Origin: Flavihumibacter stibioxidans
GTDB lineage: Bacteria > Bacteroidota > Bacteroidia > Chitinophagales > Chitinophagaceae
NCBI RefSeq assembly: GCF_014332695.1
Contig: NZ_MBUA01000027.1
Span: 124,001-188,000 of the forward strand
Direction of reading: 5' to 3'
DNA: 64,000 nt
Positions 27,395-35,879 of this stretch are shown here, piece by piece (position 1 is the first letter of the stretch; every line of letters begins with the position of its first letter). Under the pieces are notes generated by a model. The model was given only the letters and a program-made list of their open reading frames with translations. It made no database searches and had not been told where the DNA came from. The position numbers and the translations under genes are program-made.

Positions 27395-28536
27395 ATCAAA
27401 TGAAAAACTTCTTAATTATAGCAGGTATAATATCAGCATTTGCATCCTGCACTTCGGGTACAGAAACCAAAGAGGAGGCGGCAACAGAACAACCTGCCGC
27501 CGAATCGGTTCAAATGACAAAAGACCAGCTGACCAGTGCCGGAATCGAAACCGGGAAGCCGACTATTGCTGATATAAGCAAAGAATTGCAGGTTAATGGG
27601 GTGGTAGATGTACCACCGCAAAATATTGTATCAGTAAGTTTTCCACTTGGCGGATACCTGAAATCAACCAAGCTTTTACCCGGCATGCATGTGTCGAAGG
27701 GGGAAGTGATTGGTGTAATTGAAGACCAGTCGCTGGTCCAGTTGCAACAGGACTATCTGATTGCCCAGTCCAAACTGGTTTATCTGCAGCAGGAATATGA
27801 CCGTCAGCAATTACTGAGCGAGAATAAAGTGAGCGCTGAAAAAGTTTTCCAGCAGGTGAAATCCGATTTTCAGTCACAGCAGGTACTGCTGAAAGGTTTT
27901 GCCGAGAAATTGATGCTGATAGGTATCAATCCTGCAAACCTGAACGATAAAAACCTTTCCCGTTCAGTTGCGGTCCGTTCCCCTATTAACGGATACGTGT
28001 CAAAAGTCAATGTCAACATTGGCAAGTATGTCAATCCGACGGATGTATTGTTTGAGCTGATCAATCCGGATGACATGCATGCAGCCTTAACCGTCTTTGA
28101 AAAGGATATCAACAAAGTTAGAATAGGGCAGAAGGTGGAAATGAAATTTGTGGATGACCCTTCCAAAATGTATGAGGGGGATGTGCTCATCTTCACCCGG
28201 AATGTGGATGAGAACCGGAGTGGTGTGGTGCATTGTCATTTTGATAAGATGCCGAAAAACCTGATGCCGGGCATGTTCCTGAGTGCAATAATTAAATTGG
28301 ATAAAGCCAGTGCAGTAACGGTGCCGGATGAAGCGATCGTGCGATACGGCGGAAAACAATATGTATTTGAGGCAATTGGTGACAACCAGTTCGGGATGGT
28401 GGAAGTTGAAGTGGATACAGCTGCCAACGGCCTGCTGGCAATCAGCAGTAAATCTGTGGATCTTGCCGCCAAGCAGCTTGTCCTGAAAAACGCCTATGCC
28501 GTTTTAGGAAAGATGAAAAATACAGCAGAAGAATAA
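27391..28536 (+). CDS. RND efflux periplasmic adaptor, lipoprotein
   Basis: Membrane fusion protein linking the inner membrane pump to the TolC-like duct. An N-terminal signal with FASC lipobox (Cys at about residue 20; start at 27391 or 27400) is followed by a lipoyl/barrel-sandwich half (residues about 70-110), an alpha-hairpin (LQQDYLIAQSKLVYLQQEYD, about 112-160), the second lipoyl half (SPINGYVSKVNVNIGKYV) and beta-barrel domains. ATGA overlap with the pump indicates coupled translation. Length and order match CusB/CzcB. Confidence 0.93.
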   Translation: MNQMKNFLIIAGIISAFASCTSGTETKEEAATEQPAAESVQMTKDQLTSAGIETGKPTIADISKELQVNGVVDVPPQNIVSVSFPLGGYLKSTKLLPGMHVSKGEVIGVIEDQSLVQLQQDYLIAQSKLVYLQQEYDRQQLLSENKVSAEKVFQQVKSDFQSQQVLLKGFAEKLMLIGINPANLNDKNLSRSVAVRSPINGYVSKVNVNIGKYVNPTDVLFELINPDDMHAALTVFEKDINKVRIGQKVEMKFVDDPSKMYEGDVLIFTRNVDENRSGVVHCHFDKMPKNLMPGMFLSAIIKLDKASAVTVPDEAIVRYGGKQYVFEAIGDNQFGMVEVEVDTAANGLLAISSKSVDLAAKQLVLKNAYAVLGKMKNTAEE

Positions 28537-28537
28537 T

Positions 28538-28852
28538 TCAACGATAGGCTTCGCGTACAGGTGCCCAGGTATCAATTACCCTGCAGTCCGTCAATGCTAT
28601 GGCGCTGTGAGGTACATTGGACTTGATCACCTGTACGTTTCCTGCCCTGAATATGGTGGTAACACCCCCGATGGTCATTTCCAATTCCCCCTCAAGAATA
28701 TAAGTGATCTGCTCATTTTCATGATGGTGTTCCGGCAGTATACTGCCTTTTTTGATATCCCATACGGCCAGGGTGCTCTTGTCGCCATGCAGGAATTTTC
28801 CGAATAATCCGGGTACCACTTCTTTGGTTGGTATATCGTTTAGGTGTTGCAT
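28538..28852 (-). CDS. cupin domain protein
   Basis: A 104-residue single-domain cupin. I chose the ATG at 28852 because the longer frame (28927) runs into the upstream gene. ILPEHHHENEQITYILEGELEM carries the first cupin motif with the His-His-Glu metal ligands, and NVPHSAIAL the second with its His. Probably binds Fe, Mn or Ni. It is 10 bp downstream of the ATP-grasp gene and is the last gene of the amidoligase-like cluster. Role unknown. Confidence 0.85.
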   Translation of the reverse strand: MQHLNDIPTKEVVPGLFGKFLHGDKSTLAVWDIKKGSILPEHHHENEQITYILEGELEMTIGGVTTIFRAGNVQVIKSNVPHSAIALTDCRVIDTWAPVREAYR

Positions 28853-28862
28853 ATCTGTAAAA

Positions 28863-30056
28863 TTAATGTTCAAAGAAACAAACGCTTCCGCCAACCCATT
28901 CCTTATCCTTATTATACCGGACTCCAATCATTTTACCCTTGCTGAGCCTTGCCAGGTTGATGGCTGGTCTTGGCCTGTCCCATCCATCTTTCCAGATATA
29001 CATGATCCGGATCTCCGCCTTGGCCGGGATGTCAGGGGTGGGAATTACGTCAGCGTACCTGACTTTCTTTTGAAGGATCCAGTTTTCAGGATCTTTTATG
29101 CTTTCAATGTCGGCAATCGTAACATCTATTACCACACCCTGTCCCGCAAAGGAAAACAATGGTTTCAGCACATAATTCTCCAGGTCGGCGGGCACCTGTT
29201 TTAATTCATTCAGGAAATAAGTAGCCGGAACATAGGGGTGCCGGATATAAGGAAGTGTGTACTTGCTGATGCGGTAAAACCAATTGGGATGCGGTATCCA
29301 TTCCACATCCAGTTCCTGGGTAATATCTACATAGGATCCAAGCGATGCATGCTGGTTATGAAGATCATCAAATATAACACGGTTGTATATGCGCTTGATA
29401 CGGACTTTTTTATCGTCTTTGAGATAATAGAGGGCTTTACCTTCCTGCAATAGTTCGGTTATGCATACAGGCTGGATGCCGGTGTAATCCCGGGTGCAGT
29501 AAAAATCGATTTTCGTTTTTTGTTCGTGGGGCTTTATCTCCAGCAGGATCACTTCTTCGGGACTGTAAGGTCCGAGAAGCAGGTCCTTCAGGTCCGACAG
29601 GTATGATTCCCTGTTGTATCCTCCCAGGAATTGTGAATAATTGGCGGGGATGTCAAAATGTTTACGCAGTATGTCTGGGTACATCACCTGGAACCCAAAA
29701 AGTGTAGGGAATCCCTGCATTTCTATGAGTTGGGGTTCCAGTTCATTTGCGGCATTGATGCAGATGCCGAAATCAAATGCGATCATATGGGGGAAGGCAT
29801 TTTCCTGTGGTACATTTTCACCGGCTGGAATACTGCGGTCGGTCATTGCCTTGAAGGATTCGTCTGTAATGACATCCACAATTGTTTCACAGGCATCGAT
29901 CAGTTTGAACTGGAATTGTTTGTCAATAAAGACCGGTGTCTCAGCAACCCTGAACTCGATGGCACCGGGATGCGGGGTGTTCAGGTCCCTCAGGAAATCA
30001 TTATAACGCTCTTTTGTGAAGCTTTTGTTGTATTGCTCTCTTAATCCGGGAACCAT
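28863..30056 (-). CDS. ATP-grasp ligase-like protein (glutathionylspermidine synthase-like fold)
   Basis: A 397-residue protein with C-terminal ATP-grasp features: NYVLKPLFSFAGQGV (ATP-binding Lys and Gly-rich loop, about 295-310), WILQKKV, AEIRIMYIW and ARLSKGKMIGV. The order suggests a circularly permuted ATP-grasp of the type near glutathionylspermidine synthase, which joins a carboxylate to an amine through an acyl phosphate. The N-terminal part (IEFRVAETPVFID; FDFGICINAANELEPQLIEMQGFPT) would form the acceptor site. Substrate unknown. It belongs to the minus-strand cluster 28538-35732. Confidence 0.78.
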   Translation of the reverse strand: MVPGLREQYNKSFTKERYNDFLRDLNTPHPGAIEFRVAETPVFIDKQFQFKLIDACETIVDVITDESFKAMTDRSIPAGENVPQENAFPHMIAFDFGICINAANELEPQLIEMQGFPTLFGFQVMYPDILRKHFDIPANYSQFLGGYNRESYLSDLKDLLLGPYSPEEVILLEIKPHEQKTKIDFYCTRDYTGIQPVCITELLQEGKALYYLKDDKKVRIKRIYNRVIFDDLHNQHASLGSYVDITQELDVEWIPHPNWFYRISKYTLPYIRHPYVPATYFLNELKQVPADLENYVLKPLFSFAGQGVVIDVTIADIESIKDPENWILQKKVRYADVIPTPDIPAKAEIRIMYIWKDGWDRPRPAINLARLSKGKMIGVRYNKDKEWVGGSVCFFEH

Positions 30057-30080
30057 ATGGCTGGCTTTGGATTGAAGATA

Positions 30081-30122
30081 GGTGAAAAGGCGAAAAGGTC
30101 AAAAGGGGAATGGGTGAAAAAA
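30081..30122. repeat. GTGAAAAG/GAATGGGT-type degenerate tandem repeat
   Basis: GGTGAAAAGGCGAAAAGG followed by TCAAAAGGGGAATGGGTG and AAAAAACTACC: short GA-rich units of about 8 bp, related to the arrays at 36713 and 52820. It fills the gap between the amidotransferase and ATP-grasp genes. Confidence 0.5.
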
Positions 30123-30989
30123 CTACCGGGCAAACGCCGGTCCTTTTACCTGAAGATTTTTAATTGCCTCTGCAAGGAAATTGGGCAATACATGGGAATA
30201 GGTCCATAAAATCTTATCGGGGTCATTGAGATGACCGATCATGCTTTCCCATTTTTCGAAACCGTAACTGTTAATGACAGTCTGCTTTTTGTCTTCCCTT
30301 TGCAGGTACATACTCATGCCTGTGGCATCGGCTTCCGGGTGAAACTGTGTTCCCACCATATAATCGTTGAAACGGATGGCCATCATCGCCCTTTCAAATG
30401 GAACATGGGGTCTTTCCTTTTCAATGGCCAGGATTTTTGCACCCATTTTTTTGATCAGGACATGATCGGGCTGGATTACCTGGTAGTCGCGGCTGTCAAC
30501 CGCATAAAATGGATCCTTGAGATCCTGGAAAATCGGCTCGGCCTGCGAGCCGGGCAACATATGAACCGGAAAAACGCCAAAGGCCGTGGATTTTCTTTTT
30601 GCTACGGTGCCGACTTTATAGTGCCGGCAGGCCAGTTGATAAGAATGGCAGATAAACAACACGAATTTCTTGCGGGCATTGGCTGCATCGCGGTTGTAGG
30701 CTTCCAGCCGGTTCAGCCAGCTGAAATAGACTTGTTCCCATTCGCTGCCTTCGCTCTCCAGCGGCGAGCCCGGACCCCCACTTGAAATATAGATGTCGTA
30801 ATCTGTTCCCGGAACCTGTTTTTTCACCCTGACGTCAAACTCATCCCATTCCAGGTGGATGTGATGCGCGTCGGCGTATTGGTTCAGTATCTCCCTGATG
30901 CAACGCATACCCTGGTTTTCCACCCCTTCATAGAGGTCGAGGATTGCTACCCTTATCTTTCCCGGATCAGATGCCATAGCTGCAAACAT
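30123..30989 (-). CDS. class I glutamine amidotransferase-like protein
   Basis: Probable glutaminase domain releasing ammonia, or a related peptidase-like hydrolase, standing alone in 288 residues. FICHSYQLACRHY holds the nucleophile Cys, but the usual G-x-C-x-G elbow is changed to I-C-H-S. GTQFHPEAD gives the catalytic His and Glu, and ISSGGPGSP matches the oxyanion region. The start may be 30989 or 30977 (MASDP). A -7-like TATGTTTGC (30990-30982) overlaps the first ATG and would favour the second. It lies between the amidohydrolase and ATP-grasp genes and may feed ammonia to the ligases (inference). Confidence 0.85.
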   Translation of the reverse strand: MFAAMASDPGKIRVAILDLYEGVENQGMRCIREILNQYADAHHIHLEWDEFDVRVKKQVPGTDYDIYISSGGPGSPLESEGSEWEQVYFSWLNRLEAYNRDAANARKKFVLFICHSYQLACRHYKVGTVAKRKSTAFGVFPVHMLPGSQAEPIFQDLKDPFYAVDSRDYQVIQPDHVLIKKMGAKILAIEKERPHVPFERAMMAIRFNDYMVGTQFHPEADATGMSMYLQREDKKQTVINSYGFEKWESMIGHLNDPDKILWTYSHVLPNFLAEAIKNLQVKGPAFAR

Positions 30990-31013
30990 ACAGAATTCTG
31001 CATTTTTTACCGG

Positions 31014-31066
31014 CCGGTGAGCCCTTCACCCGTCGGGTGCCACCCGACGGGTGAAGGGCTCACCGG
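31014..31066. repeat. 26-bp perfect inverted repeat with CACCCGACGGGTG core
   Basis: Left arm 31014-31039 and right arm 31041-31066 are exact reverse complements around a single base. It contains the CACCCGTCGGGTG core twice and is flanked by GAGCCCTTCA/TGAAGGGCTC. It sits between the stop of the amidohydrolase and the start of the amidotransferase. No U-tract follows on either strand, so a classical terminator is unlikely. Confidence 0.9.
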
Positions 31067-31073
31067 GTGAAAA

Positions 31074-32729
31074 TTATCTTTTATAGACAGATTCTCCGCC
31101 AATCCAGGTTGCCAGTACGCGTGTATTGAGAATGTCGCCTGGGGCAACTTTCATCAGGTCCCGGTCCAGCATAATAAAATCGGCCAGCTTGCCTTTTTCC
31201 AGGCTTCCCTTTTCATCTTCCTCGAAATTGCTTTTTGCCGCCCAGATTGTCATCCCTCTCAAGGTATTTTCGCGACTGAGTGCGTTTTCCACCTGGTACC
31301 CGTTTTCCGGGTAGCCTTTGGCATCCTTACGAATGGCTGAGGCCAGGAAGGTTTTAAACGGGGAGATGTCTTCCACCGGGAAATCGGTTCCAAGCGCGAT
31401 CCAGCCATTCTGTTTCATCAGGTCGTTGAAGGCATACGCCCCTTTTTCCCTTTCCTTTCCCAGGCGTTCCCCTGCCCAGTACATATCGGATGTGGCATGG
31501 GTAGGTTGTACGGAGGGTATTACACTGTTTTCACCGAACAACTTAAAGTCTGCCGCATTCACAACCTGTGCATGTTCAATGCGCCAGCGAAGGTCGTTTT
31601 TGCCTTTAAGGTATTTGGCATATGTGTGCAGGATGGTCCGGTTGCCGCTGTCACCAATGGCATGGGTACACATCTGGAATTGCTTTTCTATAAGCAGGGC
31701 TGCCACCGAATCGAAATGTTCCGGATTACTTAACAGAAAGCCGGTCTGGCCAGGTTTGTCAGAATAGGGTTCCAGCAGGCAGGCTCCCCTTGAACCAAGT
31801 GCTCCATCTGCATAAACTTTAAAAGCACGGACATTCAACCTGTCGGTTTTGATTTTTCCCCGGGAGAAAATGTAGTCATAATTCTTTTTAGCATCACTGA
31901 GCATGGCAAAGACACGCATTTTCAGGTCACCGGCTTTCTGGATACTATCAATGAATATTACTTCTTCATAATCGAGACCGCAATCATCCACTGTGGTCAG
32001 TCCCATTGCCACACAGTTGGCCTGGGCATCCAGCAGGGCGGCCTTCATTTGTGCGGCATCAGGCGCGGGGATTTTTGCCGAAACCAGGCCGATGGCATTG
32101 TCGATCAGGATGCCGGTCAGTTTGCCCTTTACCACTTCAATATCTCCACCGGTTAATTTATCACCGGGTTTGATGCCAGCCAATTCCAAAGCTTTGTTAT
32201 TGGCGATGGCTGCGTGGCCGTCGACCCTGCTCAGGAGAACAGGGCGGTTTGGAAATAGTCTGTTCAGATCGGCATTGCCGGGGTATTCTTTTACAGACCA
32301 GTCATTCTGGTCCCAGCCACGTCCGATCAGCCAGCCTTCGGGGTGGGTTGCTGCGAAACTTTGGAGTGAATCCAGGATGGCATTCCAACTATCCGTGCCT
32401 ACCAGGTCGGCTGTCTGGAGGCCTAAACCATAACTATAAAAATGTGCATGGGCATCAATAAAGCCCGGGTAGATAAATTTTCCCCCGGCATCAATGGTTT
32501 CTTTTCCTTTATAGGCTGCCTGGATCTCAGCGTTGCTGCCGATAGCCAGGATTTTACCGTCTTTAATGGCCATGGCCTGCGCCATACTGAAACTGCTGTC
32601 CACCGTGTATATGACCGCATTTTGAACAAGAAGGTCTGCTTCGGATGGGTTGGTACAAGCGGTAAATAAACCGGAAACCAGGATCAGGAGGGCGGGAAGC
32701 AATGTCCTGCCGGGGCTACTAATATGCAT
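31074..32729 (-). CDS. amidohydrolase (YtcJ-like), lipoprotein
   Basis: Metal-dependent hydrolase of the amidohydrolase superfamily, exported and lipid-anchored. The ATG at 32729 puts a hydrophobic segment and an FTAC lipobox right after a short n-region; the longer frame to 32798 is less likely. YPGFIDAHAHFYSYG has the HxH metal motif, VDDCGLDYEE follows, and CTHAIGD, RIEHAQ and GTDFPVE carry later metal ligands. The length (551 aa) matches the YtcJ group, which cleaves amide or cyclic C-N bonds. Its place inside the cluster suggests it acts on the cluster product or a related amide (inference). Confidence 0.9.
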   Translation of the reverse strand: MHISSPGRTLLPALLILVSGLFTACTNPSEADLLVQNAVIYTVDSSFSMAQAMAIKDGKILAIGSNAEIQAAYKGKETIDAGGKFIYPGFIDAHAHFYSYGLGLQTADLVGTDSWNAILDSLQSFAATHPEGWLIGRGWDQNDWSVKEYPGNADLNRLFPNRPVLLSRVDGHAAIANNKALELAGIKPGDKLTGGDIEVVKGKLTGILIDNAIGLVSAKIPAPDAAQMKAALLDAQANCVAMGLTTVDDCGLDYEEVIFIDSIQKAGDLKMRVFAMLSDAKKNYDYIFSRGKIKTDRLNVRAFKVYADGALGSRGACLLEPYSDKPGQTGFLLSNPEHFDSVAALLIEKQFQMCTHAIGDSGNRTILHTYAKYLKGKNDLRWRIEHAQVVNAADFKLFGENSVIPSVQPTHATSDMYWAGERLGKEREKGAYAFNDLMKQNGWIALGTDFPVEDISPFKTFLASAIRKDAKGYPENGYQVENALSRENTLRGMTIWAAKSNFEEDEKGSLEKGKLADFIMLDRDLMKVAPGDILNTRVLATWIGGESVYKR

Positions 32730-32787
32730 GATGTGGAGCTTGTTTGGTAACAACGAAAATAGTGGAAACCGGGAAAAGGAGATCAGC

Positions 32788-33126
32788 TTATAACACAATC
32801 CCGAAAACGGTATCGACCACCAGGCTGAGCAGGCCGTTGCGGAATTGTTCGATCCGGATTACCGACAACCCCGCCTGTTTCAATGCCACCATCTGGGCCA
32901 GGTCTTTCTGGCTCAGGACCAGCCATTCAAAATCCTGGGTAGTAAGCTTTTTTTCTGCCAGCAGGATGGTCCAGCGTTTCAGGTTTTCCTTTGTATCCTC
33001 CAGGAATTTCCTGCCGTCTTTAACTGCCTGTTTGGTATAATGTTTTACAAACAATTTAGCCAGGTCTTCCACCTGTTGTTTGATGGTCTTGAAGATATGT
33101 TCGAAGTTAACCGCTGCTGCTGCCAT
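32788..33126 (-). CDS. small helical hypothetical protein
   Basis: A 112-residue, mostly alpha-helical protein with an amphipathic first half (IKQQVEDLAKLFVKHYTKQ, KDGRKFLEDTKENLKRW) and a hydrophobic C-terminus (LLSLVVDTVFGIVL). No signal peptide and no family I recognise. It lies 43 bp after the lipoprotein gene and 58 bp before the amidohydrolase on the same strand. Confidence 0.65.
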   Translation of the reverse strand: MAAAAVNFEHIFKTIKQQVEDLAKLFVKHYTKQAVKDGRKFLEDTKENLKRWTILLAEKKLTTQDFEWLVLSQKDLAQMVALKQAGLSVIRIEQFRNGLLSLVVDTVFGIVL

Positions 33127-33169
33127 GGGTATATTTTAGGTTTGGTTCAGGCTGCTTTCCGGGCCGGTG

Positions 33170-33640
33170 CTATTGCTGTAATTCTTTTGGGGTAATCTTT
33201 CCGCTTTCCAGTTCGGCCAATTGGTCAAATGCTTTGCCTATCTGGATCCTGGCCTCATCAATAAATGGTTCACCAAGTGTGCTTTTTTCTTTCCATCTTT
33301 TCAGAAAGCCGCCAAGCAGATTCTTTTCAGGGTCCCTGAGCAGGTTCCACATGCTGATCCTGATGCCGTTTTTCCTCCGGTGCAGTTCGTATTCATACAG
33401 CTTGTCCAGCTGATCATTCAGTTTCTCAACTGCTTCCTGTTGCGATTCGAAGGGTTTGGCGGCCTTGTCCATCAGTTTGAGCGCATCCACTTTTAAGGAA
33501 GTTGATTCCTTGTAAACAAACTGGTCGTAGGGGGCAGTCAGTGCGCAACTGTACAGGCCTGCTGCCAGCAGGATATACAGCCAGAACAGCTTGAATGTGC
33601 ACCTGCGTTTATGGGTTATCGTTACAAGGTTATATTCCAT
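33170..33640 (-). CDS. hypothetical lipoprotein overlapping ybdK-like gene
   Basis: A 156-residue lipoprotein: a 16-residue n-region, hydrophobic core and LYSC lipobox (Cys about 32), then a charged helical body (LNDQLDKLYEYELHRRKNG; a KRWKEKS segment). The only ATG that keeps the signal is at 33640, which makes an 11-bp overlap with the end of the upstream ligase gene and suggests translational coupling. Family not recognised. It may act on the periplasmic side together with the amidohydrolase lipoprotein. Confidence 0.7.
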   Translation of the reverse strand: MEYNLVTITHKRRCTFKLFWLYILLAAGLYSCALTAPYDQFVYKESTSLKVDALKLMDKAAKPFESQQEAVEKLNDQLDKLYEYELHRRKNGIRISMWNLLRDPEKNLLGGFLKRWKEKSTLGEPFIDEARIQIGKAFDQLAELESGKITPKELQQ

Positions 33641-34742
33641 ACAAAAACTGGTCTTTAATATAGTCTACCACTGCGATCATACTGTTGGTTTCCTGGTAAA
33701 CCTTCATCTGTCTGTCGGCACCCGTTCCCGAATCGAGCAGGTTGGGTACCAGCGCCAGGATATGCCGGCTTCCCAGTTCGTCCACCACATCGTCCACAAA
33801 ATCGAGCAGCTCATATATGAGTACGCGTGTATTGACTTCTTCCTCTTTCCCAAAGTCAATGAGGCGGCCGTCAATACCGTACCGGCTGGCACGCCATTTA
33901 TTTTCGTTTATTAATGCCCGTGAGTACTGGATGTAGTTCATGTTATTGGTGCGGAGCTTGTATATCTTGGCGCAGATTGCCTGGAACAGCGCAGCAATAA
34001 TAACGGTTTCGTGTGCCGTCATGGGCACATCGCAGATCCTGAACTCTACGGTGTTGAAGAAAGGATGCACACGAAGGTCCCACCAGATTTTTTTCGCGTT
34101 GTCAATGCAGTTGGTTTTCACCAGCATCTTGATAAAATTGTCATAATCCTCGATGGTGGCGAAATATTCGGGTATGCCTGTACGCGGAAACTTGTCAAAA
34201 ACCTTGGTACGGAAAGATTTGTATCCGGTCAGGCGACCTTCCCAGAAGGGGGAGTTGGTGCTGAGTGCGTAGATATGCGGAAGGAAATAGCGGGTGCTGT
34301 TGGCGATGTGATTGGCCATTTCCCGGCTTTCCATACCTACGTGTACGTGCAGTCCGAAAATGAGGTTGCTTCGGGCTGCCTCCTGCAGTTCGTTGACGAT
34401 CTCACTGTAACGGATATGATCGGTAATCAGTTGTCTTTCCCAATGGCTGAATGGGTGGGTGCCGGAAGCGCCCATGGCAAATCCCAGTTCACCGGCAACG
34501 GATGCTATGGTTTTGCGAAGTGTGCCGATATCATTCAGGGCCTCATCGATGTCTTTGCATATATCGGTGCCGACTTCTACAACGGCCTGGTGCATTTCTG
34601 CCTTTACCTTGTCTTTGATGATCTTTTGTCCCTCCAGAACAATCCTTTGTTCATGGCTTTTTAATTCGCGGGTCTGTGGATCAATCACCATGTATTCTTC
34701 TTCAATGCCAAGGGTAAACTGCTGGTAATTGATGGAACTCAT
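33630..34742 (-). CDS. YbdK-type carboxylate-amine ligase (GCS2 family)
   Basis: A 370-residue enzyme of the glutamate-cysteine ligase 2 family, which uses ATP to join a carboxylate (typically glutamate gamma-COOH) to an amine. LGIEEEYMVID is the N-terminal ATP/Mg signature, and ASGTHPFSHW, GLHVHVGM and HPFFNTVEFRICDVP complete the active site. YbdK homologues show only weak glutamate-cysteine ligase activity, so the natural substrates here are open. It is 34 bp downstream of the second ATP-grasp gene and forms the likely core ligase of the cluster. Confidence 0.92.
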   Translation of the reverse strand: MSSINYQQFTLGIEEEYMVIDPQTRELKSHEQRIVLEGQKIIKDKVKAEMHQAVVEVGTDICKDIDEALNDIGTLRKTIASVAGELGFAMGASGTHPFSHWERQLITDHIRYSEIVNELQEAARSNLIFGLHVHVGMESREMANHIANSTRYFLPHIYALSTNSPFWEGRLTGYKSFRTKVFDKFPRTGIPEYFATIEDYDNFIKMLVKTNCIDNAKKIWWDLRVHPFFNTVEFRICDVPMTAHETVIIAALFQAICAKIYKLRTNNMNYIQYSRALINENKWRASRYGIDGRLIDFGKEEEVNTRVLIYELLDFVDDVVDELGSRHILALVPNLLDSGTGADRQMKVYQETNSMIAVVDYIKDQFLYGI

Positions 34743-34752
34743 ATGGTCAATC

Positions 34753-34775
34753 GTGAATGGTGAATGGTGAATGGG
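34753..34775. repeat. GTGAATG tandem repeat
   Basis: Three exact 7-bp copies of GTGAATG (34753, 34760, 34767), preceded by a GTCAATC unit, in the 33-bp gap between the ATP-grasp stop and the ligase start. Related to the arrays at 36713 and 52820. Confidence 0.7.
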
Positions 34776-35732
34776 TTAGGGGATCAAGGGGGTTTTTGCT
34801 GCACTGCGTTTGATGTATTCACCCCAGGTCAGGTTGTCGGCACCGGGCTTATGGGCCAGGGCTTTTTCAATAGCGAAATTAGCCGCAGTCTCCACAACCC
34901 AGGCGAAATTATCTTCCCCAACGCTCTTTATCTCAGCATCCGGTGCGGGGTTGCAGAAGTCGATGGCATAGGGCACTCCATCCCTTACGGCCAGTTCCAC
35001 CGTATTAAAATCATAACCGAGGTAATGGTTGATGCGCAATACGATTTCTTCCATTTGTTGCAGCCGCTCTGCACTGGGGGCAAAGTCTGCCTGGTAGCGC
35101 AGGTGATGCGGGTTGCGTGGCTCGTATGGCATAATGCGTACATATTTGCCGCCGATGCAATAACAACGGTAGTATTCTTCGAAAACGATCTCTTCCTGCA
35201 GCAACATGACGAGCTCGCCGGTTTCATTGTGCTTGTCAAAAAAGTCATCCATGCTCACTAATTTGTACACATTTTTCCAGCCCCCGCCTGCAAATGGTTT
35301 CATATATGCGGGAAAGCCTACATAATTGAAAATGCCTTCCCAGTCGAGCGGGTAGGTCAGGTTACTGAATGACTGGTCTGAGGTATCAGCCGGCAGGTCG
35401 CGGGAGGGGAGTATCACTGTTTTCGGAACGGGTACCCCGATCTTGGTAGCCAGGCAATTGTTGAAGAATTTTTCATCAGCACTCCACCAGAAGGGGTTAT
35501 TGATGACAGCCGTACCGCAAAGTGCAGCATTTTTCAGGAAGGCCCGGTAAAAGGGGACATCCTGGGATATCCTGTCCAGAATAACGGCATAATCCGTTGC
35601 CTCACCCTGCATTACCTTGTCGATCCTGACAGGTTCCGCCACTATGCCTTCGATATTTTTACTGTTGACCCTTTCGATAAAAGCCATGGGAAAACTTCTT
35701 TCCTGGCCGAAAAGTATGCCGATCTTTTTCAT
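34776..35732 (-). CDS. ATP-grasp ligase (RimK-like)
   Basis: A 318-residue ATP-grasp enzyme in the canonical order. An N-terminal Rossmann-like part (KKIGILFGQERSFP) is followed by FPAYMKPFAGGGWKNVYK (ATP-binding Lys and Gly-rich loop, about residues 140-157), LVMLLQEEI and a Mg site near AIDFCNPAPDAE, where the usual D/E-x-N is present as DFCN. It should form an amide or peptide bond through an acyl phosphate. It is the first gene of the minus-strand cluster, divergent from the esterase across 147 bp. Confidence 0.87.
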   Translation of the reverse strand: MKKIGILFGQERSFPMAFIERVNSKNIEGIVAEPVRIDKVMQGEATDYAVILDRISQDVPFYRAFLKNAALCGTAVINNPFWWSADEKFFNNCLATKIGVPVPKTVILPSRDLPADTSDQSFSNLTYPLDWEGIFNYVGFPAYMKPFAGGGWKNVYKLVSMDDFFDKHNETGELVMLLQEEIVFEEYYRCYCIGGKYVRIMPYEPRNPHHLRYQADFAPSAERLQQMEEIVLRINHYLGYDFNTVELAVRDGVPYAIDFCNPAPDAEIKSVGEDNFAWVVETAANFAIEKALAHKPGADNLTWGEYIKRSAAKTPLIP

Positions 35733-35879
35733 AAGTGATGCCGCCGTTTAATGGTTACTAACTGTATTCAATATACTATTATTTGGCGATCATAGGATGA
35801 TATATGGAGGAAATCATTCTGCTGATTTTTGAAAGAATTCCTGTATTTTCATCGCTATAACATTTTTGGGAGTAAAGAC

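Noticed and set aside
31014-31066. Rho-independent terminator of the amidohydrolase gene
   Set aside because: The stem is followed on the minus strand by an A run, not a T run, and its core recurs elsewhere as a repeat.
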